Source of the DNA: Phyto melanocephala
Lineage: Eukaryota; Arthropoda; Insecta; Diptera; Rhinophoridae
Assembly: GCA_941918925.1 (NCBI GenBank)
Contig: OW799233.1
Location: 116,573,833-116,637,832, forward strand
Direction: 5' to 3'
Length of the DNA: 64,000 nt
In this document: positions 36,150-46,740 of the stretch, in pieces
How positions within the stretch are numbered: position 1 is the stretch's first letter
Layout of the letters: each line of letters opens with the position of its first letter
Notes under the pieces: model-generated
What the model saw: only the letters and a program-made list of their open reading frames with translations
Database searches by the model: none
Told to the model about the DNA's origin: nothing
Position numbers and translations under genes: made by a program

Positions 36150-37543
36150 CACTGTTGCCATTTCAGCTATTTTCTCGTCAAATCTAGCGATTTTTAAACA
36201 TTTTTTGCGGGAAAAAATATGATTTAGCTATTAGCGGGAAATCTAGCGATTTTTGCGATGTTAGTGTTTAACGTGTTTTAAATACATTTGTTGTATACAT
36301 TCTTGAAGAGTAGCTACCAATTCATTTGTAAGGCGAATGCTATTTTCAATACACTTTTTAATACAGATTATGGCATCTGAAAGCCAAAAACCACGTACAT
36401 TAAAATTCAAACACCAATTTTATCTTGCAAAGTTTATAGCTCGAATAATTTGAGTTCTAAGTTTGTGAATTATACAAAAAAAAACTAATAAAATCAAAAA
36501 CTTGTGCAAGGTTAAGCCGTTAAAAGCTTAAGTCCTGGGTAATGCAAGATTAAAAAGACGATACGAAAGGAAATTGATGCAAAAGCTTCCTGTCTGCAGA
36601 ATTGTACAAAAGCAAGTTATCTGCATGAGAGGGTTATATTAGAGAAAATTTAAATTAAAAGAAGGCTTCATTTATATCTCAACATACGTCAGTCAATTCA
36701 ATTGATCTCCTTAGTGATTTATGTAAAAATGGAACGAATGACACCCGTATTAATAGAACCAAATGCTTAGTGATAAATAAAAATGTTTTAGTGACCCATC
36801 TCTTAATGGAAGTTAGAAACGATGTATCAGGTTCTATATATAGTGTATTAGGAAATAAATCAATAAAAGTTGGTGTCATCAAGTGGTACATAAATTTAAA
36901 ATAAATGTTCTTTTTGATATAGGTATTTTAACAAATTGTGTTAACACATTTCTAAGCTTGGCTGAAACGGCCGATGCGACAGCTTCAATTACGATATATT
37001 TAAATCAACATTAAAGAAACTAGATTACAATTTTACATGCGAAAGCGAGAATATAGAGTATTGGCTTTAGACTTTTAGTGAATAAATCCCAAAATGTTTT
37101 TAGTATGCATATTATGTTATAAATATGTATAACGTAATTAGTAATACTTGATAAACATTATTATTTTGAATTTTAATATAACGTACACATGTGTACGTAC
37201 ATATATTTCTTGAATTTTTTTACATACCTCCATACATATGTAAATTATGTATTAAAATGTAATTAATAAAAGCTGCCTTCGTAACTGTAACTGTACTTTT
37301 CTTTTTTTCGTTCTGTCATTATTTAGGAAAAACTTAGCGATAAAACACTAAATTTTCCGCGCAATAAAAAAAAATGGACGAAAACTTGGCTATTTTTTGT
37401 TAAATTTATGCCAGAATTTAAAAAAAAAATATAGAATTAGCGATTTATCGCTAAAATTTTGATAATTTTTAATTTTTAGCTATTTTCTAGCTATTTTTCT
37501 ACTTATTTTATTGATATTCTATGGGAAAAAGTTGGCAACAGTG
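36150..37543 (+). mobile_element. hAT-3, decayed
   Basis: The ends CACTGTTGCCA and TGGCAACAGTG are inverted repeats flanked by TGTGTGTG on both sides (36142-36149 and 37544-37551). Because that octamer is simple sequence, the duplication alone is weaker evidence than in hAT-1 and hAT-2. The interior holds hAT transposase relics and subterminal TAGCGATTT/AAATCGCTA motifs. It is 1394 bp. Confidence 0.8.
36660..37080 (+). pseudogene. hAT-3 transposase relic
   Basis: Plus-strand fragments read SQHTSVNSIDLLSDLCKNG, RINRTKCLVINKNVL, VGVIKW and, after frameshifts, LAETADATA and STLKKLDYNF. Their order matches the region before and at the start of the hAT catalytic domain (RTKCTAIxxNVL...DESTD...). 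The DEST box is not preserved and several frames are needed, so the gene is dead. Confidence 0.65.
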
Positions 37544-37709
37544 TGTGTGTGTATCTAAGCAAATGTCTGGAAACAAGTACTTATGTATCACATTGTAAAT
37601 CAAGTCATTACTAAAATACTTCTTAGTAAGACAGACGATATGTAATAGCCATTGCAAATTATGTTGTTTAGTAAGAGCAAGTCATTACATAGTTTTTGCT
37701 GGGTAGTTA

Positions 37710-38541
37710 TAGTTCAATGTTTCTTCTTACATATTTATAATTAAACTATCGTATTTTCTAATTTCTTTCTTTAGTTAAAAGTTGGAATGTTTTGTGCGTT
37801 TAAATTATTAAAAAACTTTTTAGTTTAAGTGCTAACCGTTCTTTGTGAAAATCAATTTTGCCTACTCTATGGTAAAAATTCATAATAAATTAAAATCGTA
37901 ATAATTTTTATTTCAAAAATTTCCATTAACTTTTATTGCAATTAAAATCAAAAGACATAGTCGTATTTGACTTGCAAATGGAAGCTTGTCCAATGAAAGC
38001 TTAGTAGATATATGGTTAGATCAATCCATATAAAATATTTTCGGTATACCCTAACTATTGGATACACAATAATAAACAATAATGATCATAATGGATTTTT
38101 TTTTAATTTAAAAAAACGATCAGTAATAACTGCTTTGGTGCTCAAAAACAATTTATTTGCTCTCATGTAAACAATTTAAATTTTTTAAGTGTTTGCTCAG
38201 CTTTTTTAAAATAGAAATGAATGAAATGAATGAACTTACGTCAAAGTTTTATTGTAGTAATAATAAAAACAGACCATATAAGGTAATTTTACTTGTCGAA
38301 ATTCGATTGGCTGTTACTAATTATGTATTTTAGCTTTAGGAACCACGGGTTCTTGATAAAAATTTTTATTTTTCTAAGTCTTGTTTTTTTTGTTTTTTTT
38401 TTTGTTAATAATACTTAAACCTAAACAAACATTAGAATCTACATACACCCTCACATACCAATAGACAAATATTATTAAATACTTTAATCCAAAAACCATA
38501 ACAATTTTTAATACACGTGTTAGGTACAATATTCAAATTAA
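37710..38541. other. intergenic, no gene recognised
   Basis: AT-rich DNA between the CCCAGCA-ended element and HINE copy 2. Nothing recognisable beyond short homopolymers. Confidence 0.4.
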
Positions 38542-38696
38542 AACAAGTAAGAGCACTATATTCGGCTGTGCCGAATCTTTTATACCCACCACCAATTTTG
38601 TGTACATTTAAAGCACAATATTTATTATTTTGTTAATCGCTATGGAATAATCTCTTTATAATAAAATATGTATCACTTTCTTTGTAGAGGGTGGTT

Positions 38697-39302
38697 AAAT
38701 TTTAAGGGCCCATGTTGAAGGTGAACTACACCTAGTCTTTAAATTTGTTTTCTGCACTTCACTTGACATTTCTCAATCTCAAACTTACTCAATTTGATCC
38801 GTGGAAAGATACGCAAATGAGACACGCTTTAAAGTTATTCAGGTTTTTTATAAAAATGGGCGTTCAAATCAAAATGCATTTTGTGCACTTCGTAATTCTT
38901 TTGATCAAAATAATCGTTCAAATTTGTCCACAATCGGGAGAATTGTAAAAAATATTTAAATTTCTGCAAAACAGGTCTGTATAAAATGTAAGAAAATCTG
39001 TGAATGCCTTCTTAGTTCGTTGAATGGGAACCATTGCTGTTTTTTGCAATAGTGTGGCAAAAGAGCAGTCAACCTCGCCTCATCATCATGCCCAACAATT
39101 GAGCATAAACATTGTCATTGAAAATTTGGACCATCAGATAGAGAAGTGGCGCCAAGGATGGGGGGCCATTTGGCAGATATTTTGTTAAATACATAATTGA
39201 ACCATACAAATATTATCATTATAAAAAGAAATGATAATAATATCCTAAATAATTTGTGTTTTATTTAAATTCAACATCGGTCCTTAAAATTTAACCACCC
39301 TC
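38697..39302 (+). mobile_element. captured mariner derivative, left half of HINE copy 2
   Basis: TA-GAGGGTGGTTAAATTTTAAGG at the left and the complementary CCTTAAAATTTAACCACCCTC-TA at the right. A helix-turn-helix relic of the transposase lies on the plus strand in broken frames. Confidence 0.8.
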
Positions 39303-41044
39303 TATAACTTCGATATGCTACTAAAATGCTTTTGTAAATGTAGTCTTTCAATGAAAGTGGGCGTTAAAGTAGGCTTGTCAATAAAGTTTCTGCTAACAAA
39401 TACAACTTAGATATTTCAATATAGTCCTTTATTTTCCCAAAAACTTTGTCAATAGAGAAATTACATGAATTTAATATAAACCGTTATGGCAGGTGGGCGT
39501 TAAAGTGAGCGTGTAACCTTAACTTTTTCGCACAACGACTACATTGATTAGAAGGATATTCGTAGCAAATTTGATCATCATACCTCTAATTTTGGCGGTT
39601 TTATGAGCTTTTAAATTTCATTAACAGTAGATAACGTGAAAAGTGTGCGTTATAGTAGGCATGTCAAAGTTGTTTTTGCGAATGAGTACAACTTAGGTGT
39701 TTCAATATAACCCTTTATTATTCCAAAATCTTTATTAATAGAGAAATTATATGAATTTAAGGTAAAACGTTATATGAGAGGTGGGCGTAAAAGTTGGCGT
39801 GGCACCTCAATTTTCTTGCACAGTAATGACATTGCCTAGGGGGATATACGTAGCAAATTTGATCATGACACCTCTAATTTTGGCGGTTTTATGAGCTTTT
39901 AAATTTCATTAACGGTAGACAACGTGAAAAGTGGGCGTTATAGTAGGCGTGTCAAAGTTGTTTTTGCGAATGAGTACAACTTAGGTGTTTCAATACAGCC
40001 CTTTATTATTCCCAAATCATTATTAATAGAGAAATTATATGAATTTTAGGTAAAACGTTATATGGGAGGTGGGCGTAAAAGTGGGCGTGGCACATTGATT
40101 TTCCGTTACAAAAAGGCGTCTCACCAAAAAACAAAGTGTGCAAAATTTCAGAGTCGTACATTCAATTTTGTTGCTTTATGACGTTTTTGTTTTTAAATAT
40201 ACCGAAAATCTAAATCGGAACATTAGAAGGAGAGTAATAGCTTGTAAAGCAAGATTAGGTCGAAAAAACCGTGTCCTTCAAACACCGAATAAACTGGAAT
40301 TGTGTCCAAACGCATTAACGTAGAGTCATGAAACTTCGAATAAATATTTCTCGAGTCAAAACAATATCTCTCCCCAAAAATAATCAAAATCTATGCATAA
40401 GGAGAGGAGTTATCGATCAAAATGTACGAAAATTTATACCGCACAGTGTATTTTTCGGTATATTTAAAAACAAAAACGTCATAAAAGCAACAAAATTGAA
40501 TGTACGACTCTGAAATTTTGCACACTTTGCTTTTTGGTGAGACGCTTTTTTGTAACGGAAAATCAATGTGCCATGTCCACTTTTACGCCCACCACCCATA
40601 TAACGATTTACCTAAAATTCATATAATTTCTCTATTAATAAAGATTTTGGAATAATAAAGGCCTATATTGAAACACCTCAGTTGTACTCATTCGCAAAAA
40701 TAACTTTGACACGCCTACTATAACGCCCACTTTTCACGTTATCTACCGTTAATGAAATTTAAAAGCTCATAAAACCGCTAAAATTAGAGGTATGATGATG
40801 AAATTTGCTTCATGTATCCTTCTAATCAATGTGGTTGTTGTGGCAAAAAGCTTAAATGACACGCCCACCTTACCACCTACCTTCCATATAACGGTTTGTC
40901 TTAAATTCATGTAATTTCTTTATTGACAAAGTTTTTGGGAAAATAAAGGACCATATTGAAATATTTAAGTTGTATTTATTAGCAGAAACTTTATTGACAC
41001 GCCTACTTTAATGTCCACTTTCATTGAAAGACTAAAGAAGTTAT

Positions 41045-41638
41045 GAAGGGTGGTTAAATTTTAAGAGCCGATGTTGAATTTAAATAAAACACAAATTATT
41101 TAGGAAATTATTACTATTTCTGTACGGTTCAATTATGTATTTAACAAAATATCGGCCAAATGGCCCCCCATCCTTGGCGCCACTTCTCTATCTGATGGTC
41201 CAAATTTTAAATGACAATGTTGATGCTCAATTGTTGGGCATGATGATGAGTCGAGGTTGGCTGCTCTTTTGCCACACTATCGCAGAAAACAGCAATGGTT
41301 CCCATTCAACGAACTAAGAAGGCATTCACAGATTTTCTAACATTTTATACAGACCTGTTTTGCAGAAATTTAAATATTTTTTACAATTCTCCCGATTGTG
41401 GACGAATTTGAACGATTATGTTGATCAAAAGAATTACGAAGTTCACAAAATGCATTTTGATTTGAACGCCCATTTTCATAAAAAAACCTGAATAACTTTA
41501 ACGCGTTGCTCATTTGCATATTTTTCAATTTGATGACTAAGTTTGAGATTGATAAATGTCAAGTGAAATGCAGAAAACAAATTTAAAGACTAGGGGTAGT
41601 TCACCTTCAACATGGGCCCTTAAAATTTAACCACCCTC
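41045..41638 (-). mobile_element. captured mariner derivative, right half of HINE copy 2
   Basis: Same structure as the other captured copies, in opposite orientation to the one at 38697. The left TIR has a point change (GAAGGGTGG) and the right TIR is intact before TA. Confidence 0.8.
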
Positions 41639-41788
41639 TACAAAGAAAGTGATACATACTTTATTATAAAGATTAAAGATTATTCCATAGCGATTAACAA
41701 AATAATAAATATTGTGTTTTAAATGTACACAAAATTGGTGGTGGGTATAAAAGATTCGGCACAGCCGAATATAGTGCTCTTACTTGTT

Positions 41789-42056
41789 TAAATACAACTT
41801 TTCAATAATTTTTGGAACATTTCATTGTTTATTTTAATTATTTCTTTAATTCATAACAACAAGAGAAAGAGAAGAAGAGAAGAGAAGAACAAGAGGAAGA
41901 AGAACATTTGAAAACAAATTATGATTAAATGATTAAAACATATAATAGCGTGGTTTCTTTGTAATCTAACTGTTGTTTCAATTATCATCAAATAGTTATT
42001 TGTAATTTTAAATGGCTTCGAATATAATGTTATTTTTGTAGAGACAAGCTACAATT
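41789..42056. repeat. purine-rich tract and AT-rich DNA
   Basis: A GA-rich stretch at 41862-41908 (AAGAGAAAGAGAAGAAGAGA and onward) lies in otherwise plain AT-rich DNA. Confidence 0.5.
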
Positions 42057-42247
42057 CAAGGCGAATTCAATAAAGTGAACTCGTCCCTAAAACAACTACA
42101 AAGTGAAAAAATACAAACGTGTATTTTGTTAGTGTAAAACAAAACGATATGTCAAAAATACAGAAACATTTGACAAGTGGTCCCTAGAAGTAGTCAACAG
42201 CTGATAATCAGCTGACCTAATAAGTTCACCTTATTGAATTCGCCTTG
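42057..42247. mobile_element. 191-bp MITE with 8-bp target duplication
   Basis: The termini CAAGGCGAATTCAATAAAGT and the complement of ACCTTATTGAATTCGCCTTG are 25-bp inverted repeats with one mismatch. They are flanked by CTACAATT on both sides (42049-42056 and 42248-42255). An 8-bp duplication indicates a hAT- or P-type transposase. The interior is non-coding and includes a GTCAACAGCTG/CAGCTGAC motif. Confidence 0.85.
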
Positions 42248-42411
42248 CTACAATTTTTGTCATAATAATTTCGTAAATCATACTGTTTTAAAAGGATAAC
42301 CATATCAAAGTTTTCATAAAAAGCAAACATTAAATGATAATAAATGATTCAAACAAATTATTAATTATTGTGACCAGAAAAACATAACTAAAATAACTAT
42401 TACTTGTTTTC

Positions 42412-42472
42412 GACAACCAAATATTGTTATAGAAACTATAATATGACCGTCGTGATCATGTCGTAACCATGG
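42412..42472 (+). repeat. dispersed repeat, copy 2 (partner 4311-4374)
   Basis: Shares ATAATATGACCGTCGTGATC and TGTCGTAACCATG with the copy near 4350, in the same orientation. Confidence 0.6.
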
Positions 42473-43182
42473 TTTTGCTTTACGTGTATATCTACATATA
42501 TGTAAATTTATATATATTTTAATGTATATATTGCTTTTTGCTTCACCTAAAAGCGAAAGAATGCTAGTTTAAGACGTAAATATGGTTTAATGTTTTACCA
42601 GAAAAACTTTTATAAAAGTAAACGATCTCGATCTCAAAAACTCGAATAACTATAAATATCAAGCCACACAGGTGACACAATATCTCTCAATATACTTACG
42701 TCTATCAGTGGCACCAGATTTTTCTCATTTCGTTAAAACTAATTTTCTCAATGTGAAAATAAAATTAAATAAAATAAAAATTCTTTACAAGATTGCTATG
42801 AAGTTTATTCTTTATTAAACAATTCTTTTTTTATATAATATTGAACAATAATTGATAATTGATTTAGTAAAAAACTTAAGTTTATTATTTAGTTTAATTT
42901 ATTGTAGTTAAAGTTATTGAAATAATCTATAACTGAACATATGCATAAAAATTTCATTTATAGGTTATAAATCTAATTTAAATGGAAAATCAGTTTAACA
43001 AAACCTCTACAAGCCTCTGATAATGTTTATGCACACTACAGTAAGTGTTTTATAAATGTATTTATTTATTTTATCGATTACAATATTTGAAGGCTATTCG
43101 ATTTATATAAAGAATTAATTAAAATATGATTTTTTTTTTGATTTTTATATTTTTGCATATCTGCCATATTTGGCGATTTTTT

Positions 43183-43620
43183 TTACCTGCCTTCTGGGAA
43201 AATAATAGCTTTGTACTTCTGATTATCATTTTTAGCTTTGTTATCTTTTTGCCTTTGGAGAGCTATGTATTTGTTTGATATATTATAAAGCACTTTTCTA
43301 CAATCAGGATGTTCTTGTTTACATGTGCCAGCAAATGAATTTTCCCATCCTTTAAAAAATATTTATGTATAAAAAGCGAGAAATTTTATAAATGTTAAAC
43401 GTTTACTCAACTTACTCTTTTCCAATATACATTTGTATAAGTTCTTATAACATGGATTTGCAAAATTACATTGCATTTCACTATCATTTTCTAGATAAAA
43501 AGTACCACACACTGGATCTCGCATATGGCTACATAAAATTTGGCAATCCTCACCATTTGATCCCAGGATGCAGAAGGATAAAGCCAGCAATAGATTAACG
43601 AAAGCAAGGTAGAAGTTCAT
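43183..43620 (-). CDS. secreted Kazal-type peptide, gene copy 1 (two exons)
   Basis: Exon 1 is 43620-43416 and exon 2 is 43349-43183, joined over a 66-bp GT-AG intron (phase 1) to give 123 residues. Residues 1-23 are a clear signal peptide (MNFYLAFVNLLLALSFCILG). A Kazal-like module follows with cysteines at 26, 30, 38, 51, 57, 64 and 78, including DPVCGTFY around residue 35 and WENSFAGTC across the exon junction. A lysine-rich tail of about 45 residues follows. Known Kazal domains bind serine proteases through the loop near the second cysteine. Inhibition by this protein is inferred, and the spacing is atypical. Small secreted Kazal proteins of flies are often salivary or male accessory-gland products, but nothing here fixes the tissue. 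Confidence 0.85.
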
Positions 43621-43680
43621 TTTGATACAGCTCTTTTGTTGAATTGAAAATGATTAAGATCAAAATAAAAATTGCTCAAG

Positions 43681-43688
43681 TATTTATA
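43681..43688 (-). promoter_or_regulatory. TATA box of Kazal gene 1
   Basis: TATAAATA on the minus strand, 60 bp before the start codon, implies a 5' UTR of about 30 nt. The same box is conserved in duplicate 2 at 61188-61195. Confidence 0.75.
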
Positions 43689-44065
43689 AGCTTTTTTATG
43701 CTGAGAAAAAACATATTTGTGAAAGTACTGGCACGTAGTTGATATAGTTTTAAATAATATTTACTTTCAACTGTTAAGGCTAAAGTTATTATTTCTAAAA
43801 TAGTAAACATAATTCTTTTATAAATAGACAACATTACTCAAATGTGTTTTTGTAGAAATTCTACTAATTACACCTTGAAAATAAAAAAAAAAATATCTAG
43901 AAAATTACATTGTTTTTCTGATATTTGTTATCAAATAAAATAGTAATTAATTTTGGAAATTAGCCAAACAATATCAAAATCTTTTGCTACTGATAAAAAG
44001 CATTAATGTACTTACAAGGCAGAAACTTGTCTACTTATTAACCGATTTAATTTGAATTTAAAAAG

Positions 44066-46180
44066 AACAAGTAAGAGCACTATATTCGGCTGTGCCGAAT
44101 CTTTTATACCCACCACCAATTTTGTGTACATTTAAAGCACAATATTTATTATTTTGTTAATCATTATGGAATAATCTTTTTATAATAAAATATGTATCAC
44201 TTTCTTTGTAGAGGGTGGTTGATTTTTAAGGGCCCATGTTGAAGGTGAATTACACCTAATCTTTTAATTTGTTTTCTGCATTTGACATTTCTCAATCTCA
44301 AACTTACTCAATTTGATCCGTGGAAAGATACGCAAATGAGCAACGCTTTAAAGTTATTCAGGTTTTTTATCAAAATGGGCGTTCAAATCAAAATGCATTT
44401 TGTGCACTTCGTAATTCTTTTGATCAACATAATCGTTCAAATTTGTCCACAATCGGGAGAATTGTAAAAAATATTTAAATTTCTGCAAAACAGGTCTGTA
44501 TAAAATGTAAGAAAATCTGTGAATGCCTTCTTAGTTCGTTGAATGGGAACCATTGCTGTTTTTTGCAATAGTGTGGCAAAAGAGCAGTCAACCTCGCCTC
44601 ATCATCATGCCCAACAATTGAGCATAAACATTGTCATTGAAAATTTGGACCATCAGATAGAGAAGTGGCGCCAAGGATGGGGGGCCATTTGGCAGATATT
44701 TTGTTAAATACATAATTGAACCATACAAATATTATCATTATAAAAAGAAATGATAATAATATCCTAAATAATTTGTGTTTTATTTAAATTCAACATCGGT
44801 CCTTAAAATTTAACCACCCTCTATAACTTCGATATGCTACTAAAATGCTTTTGTAAATGTAGTCTTTCAATGAAAGTGGGCGTTAAAGTAATCGTGTCAA
44901 TAAAGTTTCTGCTAACAAATACAACTTAGATATTTCAATATAGTCCTTTATTTTCCCAAAAACTTTGTCAATAAAGAAATTACATGAATTTAATATAAAC
45001 CGTTATGGCAGGTGGGCGTTAAAGTGAGCGTGTTACCTTAACTTTTTCGCACAACGACTACATTGATTAGAAGGATATTCGTAGCAAATTTGATCATCAT
45101 ACCTCTAATTTTATGGTTTTATTTCATTAACGGTAGATAACGTGAAAAGTGGGCGTTATAGTAGGCGTGTCAAAGTTATTTTTGCGAATGAGTACAACTT
45201 AGGTGTTTCAATATAACCCTTTATTATTCCAAAATCTTTATTAATAGAGAAATTATATGAATTTTAGGTAAAACGTTATATGGGAGGTGGTCGTAAAAGT
45301 TAGCGTGGCACCTTAAGTTTTTGGCACAGTAATGACATTGCCTTGGGGGATATACGTAGCAAATTTTATCATCATACCTCTCATTTTAGCGGTTTTATGA
45401 GCTTTTAAATTTCATTAACTAGATAACGTGAAAAGTGGGCGTTATAGTAGGCGTGTCAAAGTTATTTTTGCGAATGAGTGCAACTTAGGTGTTTCAACAT
45501 AGCTTTTTATTATTCCAAAATCTTTATTAATAGAGATATTATATGAATTTTAGGTAAAACGTTATATAGAAGGTGGGCCTAAAAGTGGGCGTGGTACATT
45601 GATTTTCCGTAAGAAAAAAGCGTATCACCAAAAAGCAAAGTGTGCAAAATTTCAGAGTCGTACATCAAATATATACCGAAAAATACACAGTGCGGTGTAA
45701 ATTTTCGTACATTTTGATCGATAACTCCTCTCCTAATGCATAGATTTAGATAATTTTCGGGAAAAAATATTTTTTTTACTCAGGAAACATATATTCGAAG
45801 TTTCATGAGTCTACGTTAATGCGTTTGGACACAATTCCATTTTATTCGATGTTTAAAGGACACGGTTTTTTCGACCTACTCTTGCTTTTCGAGCTATAAC
45901 TCTCTTCCTAATATTCTGATTTAGCCCATTTTCAATACCAAACAAACCTTGTCTATAAGAAAGATTCCGGCAAAATTTGAGCTCCCTAGTTTTTTCGGGG
46001 CGACCTCTATCGTGCTTTCAACAGACGGACAGACGGACGGACATAGCTAGGTCGTCATCAAATCAAACCCTGATTCAGAATATATATACTTTATGGGGTC
46101 TAAAATGGATATTTCGATGTGTTACAAACGGAATGACAAAATGAATATACCCCCACCATTTTTTTGGTGGCGGGTATAAA
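44066..46180 (-). mobile_element. HINE copy 3, full length
   Basis: The 3' end at the left (AACAAGTAAGAGCACTATA plus the ATTCGGC hairpin) and the 5' end at the right (CCCCCACCA / TGGTGGCGGGTATAAA) are both present. The GTCCGTCTGT tract is at about 46023-46043. It has three GCCCAC-type modules and a captured mariner derivative at 44211-44821. It has no extra block like that of copies 1 and 4. Confidence 0.85.
44211..44821 (+). mobile_element. captured mariner derivative in HINE copy 3
   Basis: GAGGGTGGTTGATTTTTAAG to CCTTAAAATTTAACCACCCTC, with TA on both sides (44209-44210 and 44822-44823), 611 bp. It is the clearest example in the window that both mariner ends survive inside a HINE. Confidence 0.85.
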
Positions 46181-46740
46181 AATAATAATAATAAAAGTTG
46201 AGAAATCTGTGGAAATTTTTTAGAAAACATATTTAGAGCTGTTTTGATACAGTATTTTATAAAACAACCATTCAATTTTAATTTATTTAAAAATGCGTAT
46301 TTTTCAGTGAGCGAAGCTCGACAACACTTACAAGAAAAAACTTAAAATTTTCTGGTATTTCTACTTCATGCTTTTTTGTATCACTTTGTTGGTTTTGCCA
46401 CCGGTTTTTGTTGACATTTATTTCGTTTTAAGTATAGCCAAATGCCTTTGTTTTATCTTCAAATAGATAGATTGTAGTAAATAATTTGAATTAAATAAAT
46501 CTTACAATTTTGTTTACAGATTAGGCAAAAATGTTTCAATAAAATAAAATTATTAAACTTCATACCGTTGTTAGTAAACGATAAAATCTGTGGCAAAAAG
46601 GAATAGCTGCTTAGGTCGACATAAGCTAAAATCTATTGAATCACAACATTGCAATTCTGCAATTTAAACTACCAACTGACTAATTTTTAACTACTTAAGA
46701 CATCTTAACAGATGTGTCTTAAAAACTTATTTCGTATATT
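46181..46740. other. spacer between HINE copies 3 and 4
   Basis: AT-rich DNA with no recognisable gene or repeat. Copies 3 and 4 lie 5' end to 5' end across it. Confidence 0.45.

Larger units (their letters stand above)
32277..37703. mobile_element. CCCAGCA-ended element, host of nested hATs
   Basis: The left end TA-CCCAGCAAAATAACACATTAC and the right end GTCATTACATAGTTTTTGCTGGG-TA form inverted termini beside TA dinucleotides. An inner repeat of the left end lies at 32335-32356. Its own DNA amounts to short left and right parts plus 35710-36149 with a 39-bp minisatellite; hAT-1 and hAT-3 occupy the rest. The TA flanks suggest a Tc1/mariner-type MITE, but no transposase is visible. Confidence 0.5.
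38542..41788. mobile_element. HINE copy 2: head-to-head double copy with two 3' ends
   Basis: The left margin is an inverted 3' end (AACAAGTAAGAGCACTATA, hairpin ATTCGGC-TGT-GCCGAAT) and the right margin a direct 3' end (the same reversed). Both halves run inward through a captured mariner relic and GCCCAC modules to the centre, where both lack the TTATACCC 5' terminus. The left half stops near 40207. The right half starts near 40209 inside the head, in the AAATCGGAACATTAG segment. The left half has one more 290-bp module than the right. Confidence 0.85.
42645..43971. repeat. segmental duplicate 1 carrying Kazal gene 1
   Basis: Aligns along its whole length, with scattered substitutions and small indels, to 60133-61472 in the same orientation. 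It includes the Kazal gene, its promoter and about 500 bp of 3' flank. Similarity stops abruptly near 43971 (GCCAAACAA), where the second copy runs into a Helitron fragment. Confidence 0.9.

Noticed and set aside
38745..38948. Recurring 67-codon frame beginning near a LTQFDPWKD stretch in HINE copies
   Set aside because: It is a broken frame across the helix-turn-helix relic of the captured mariner, not a separate gene.
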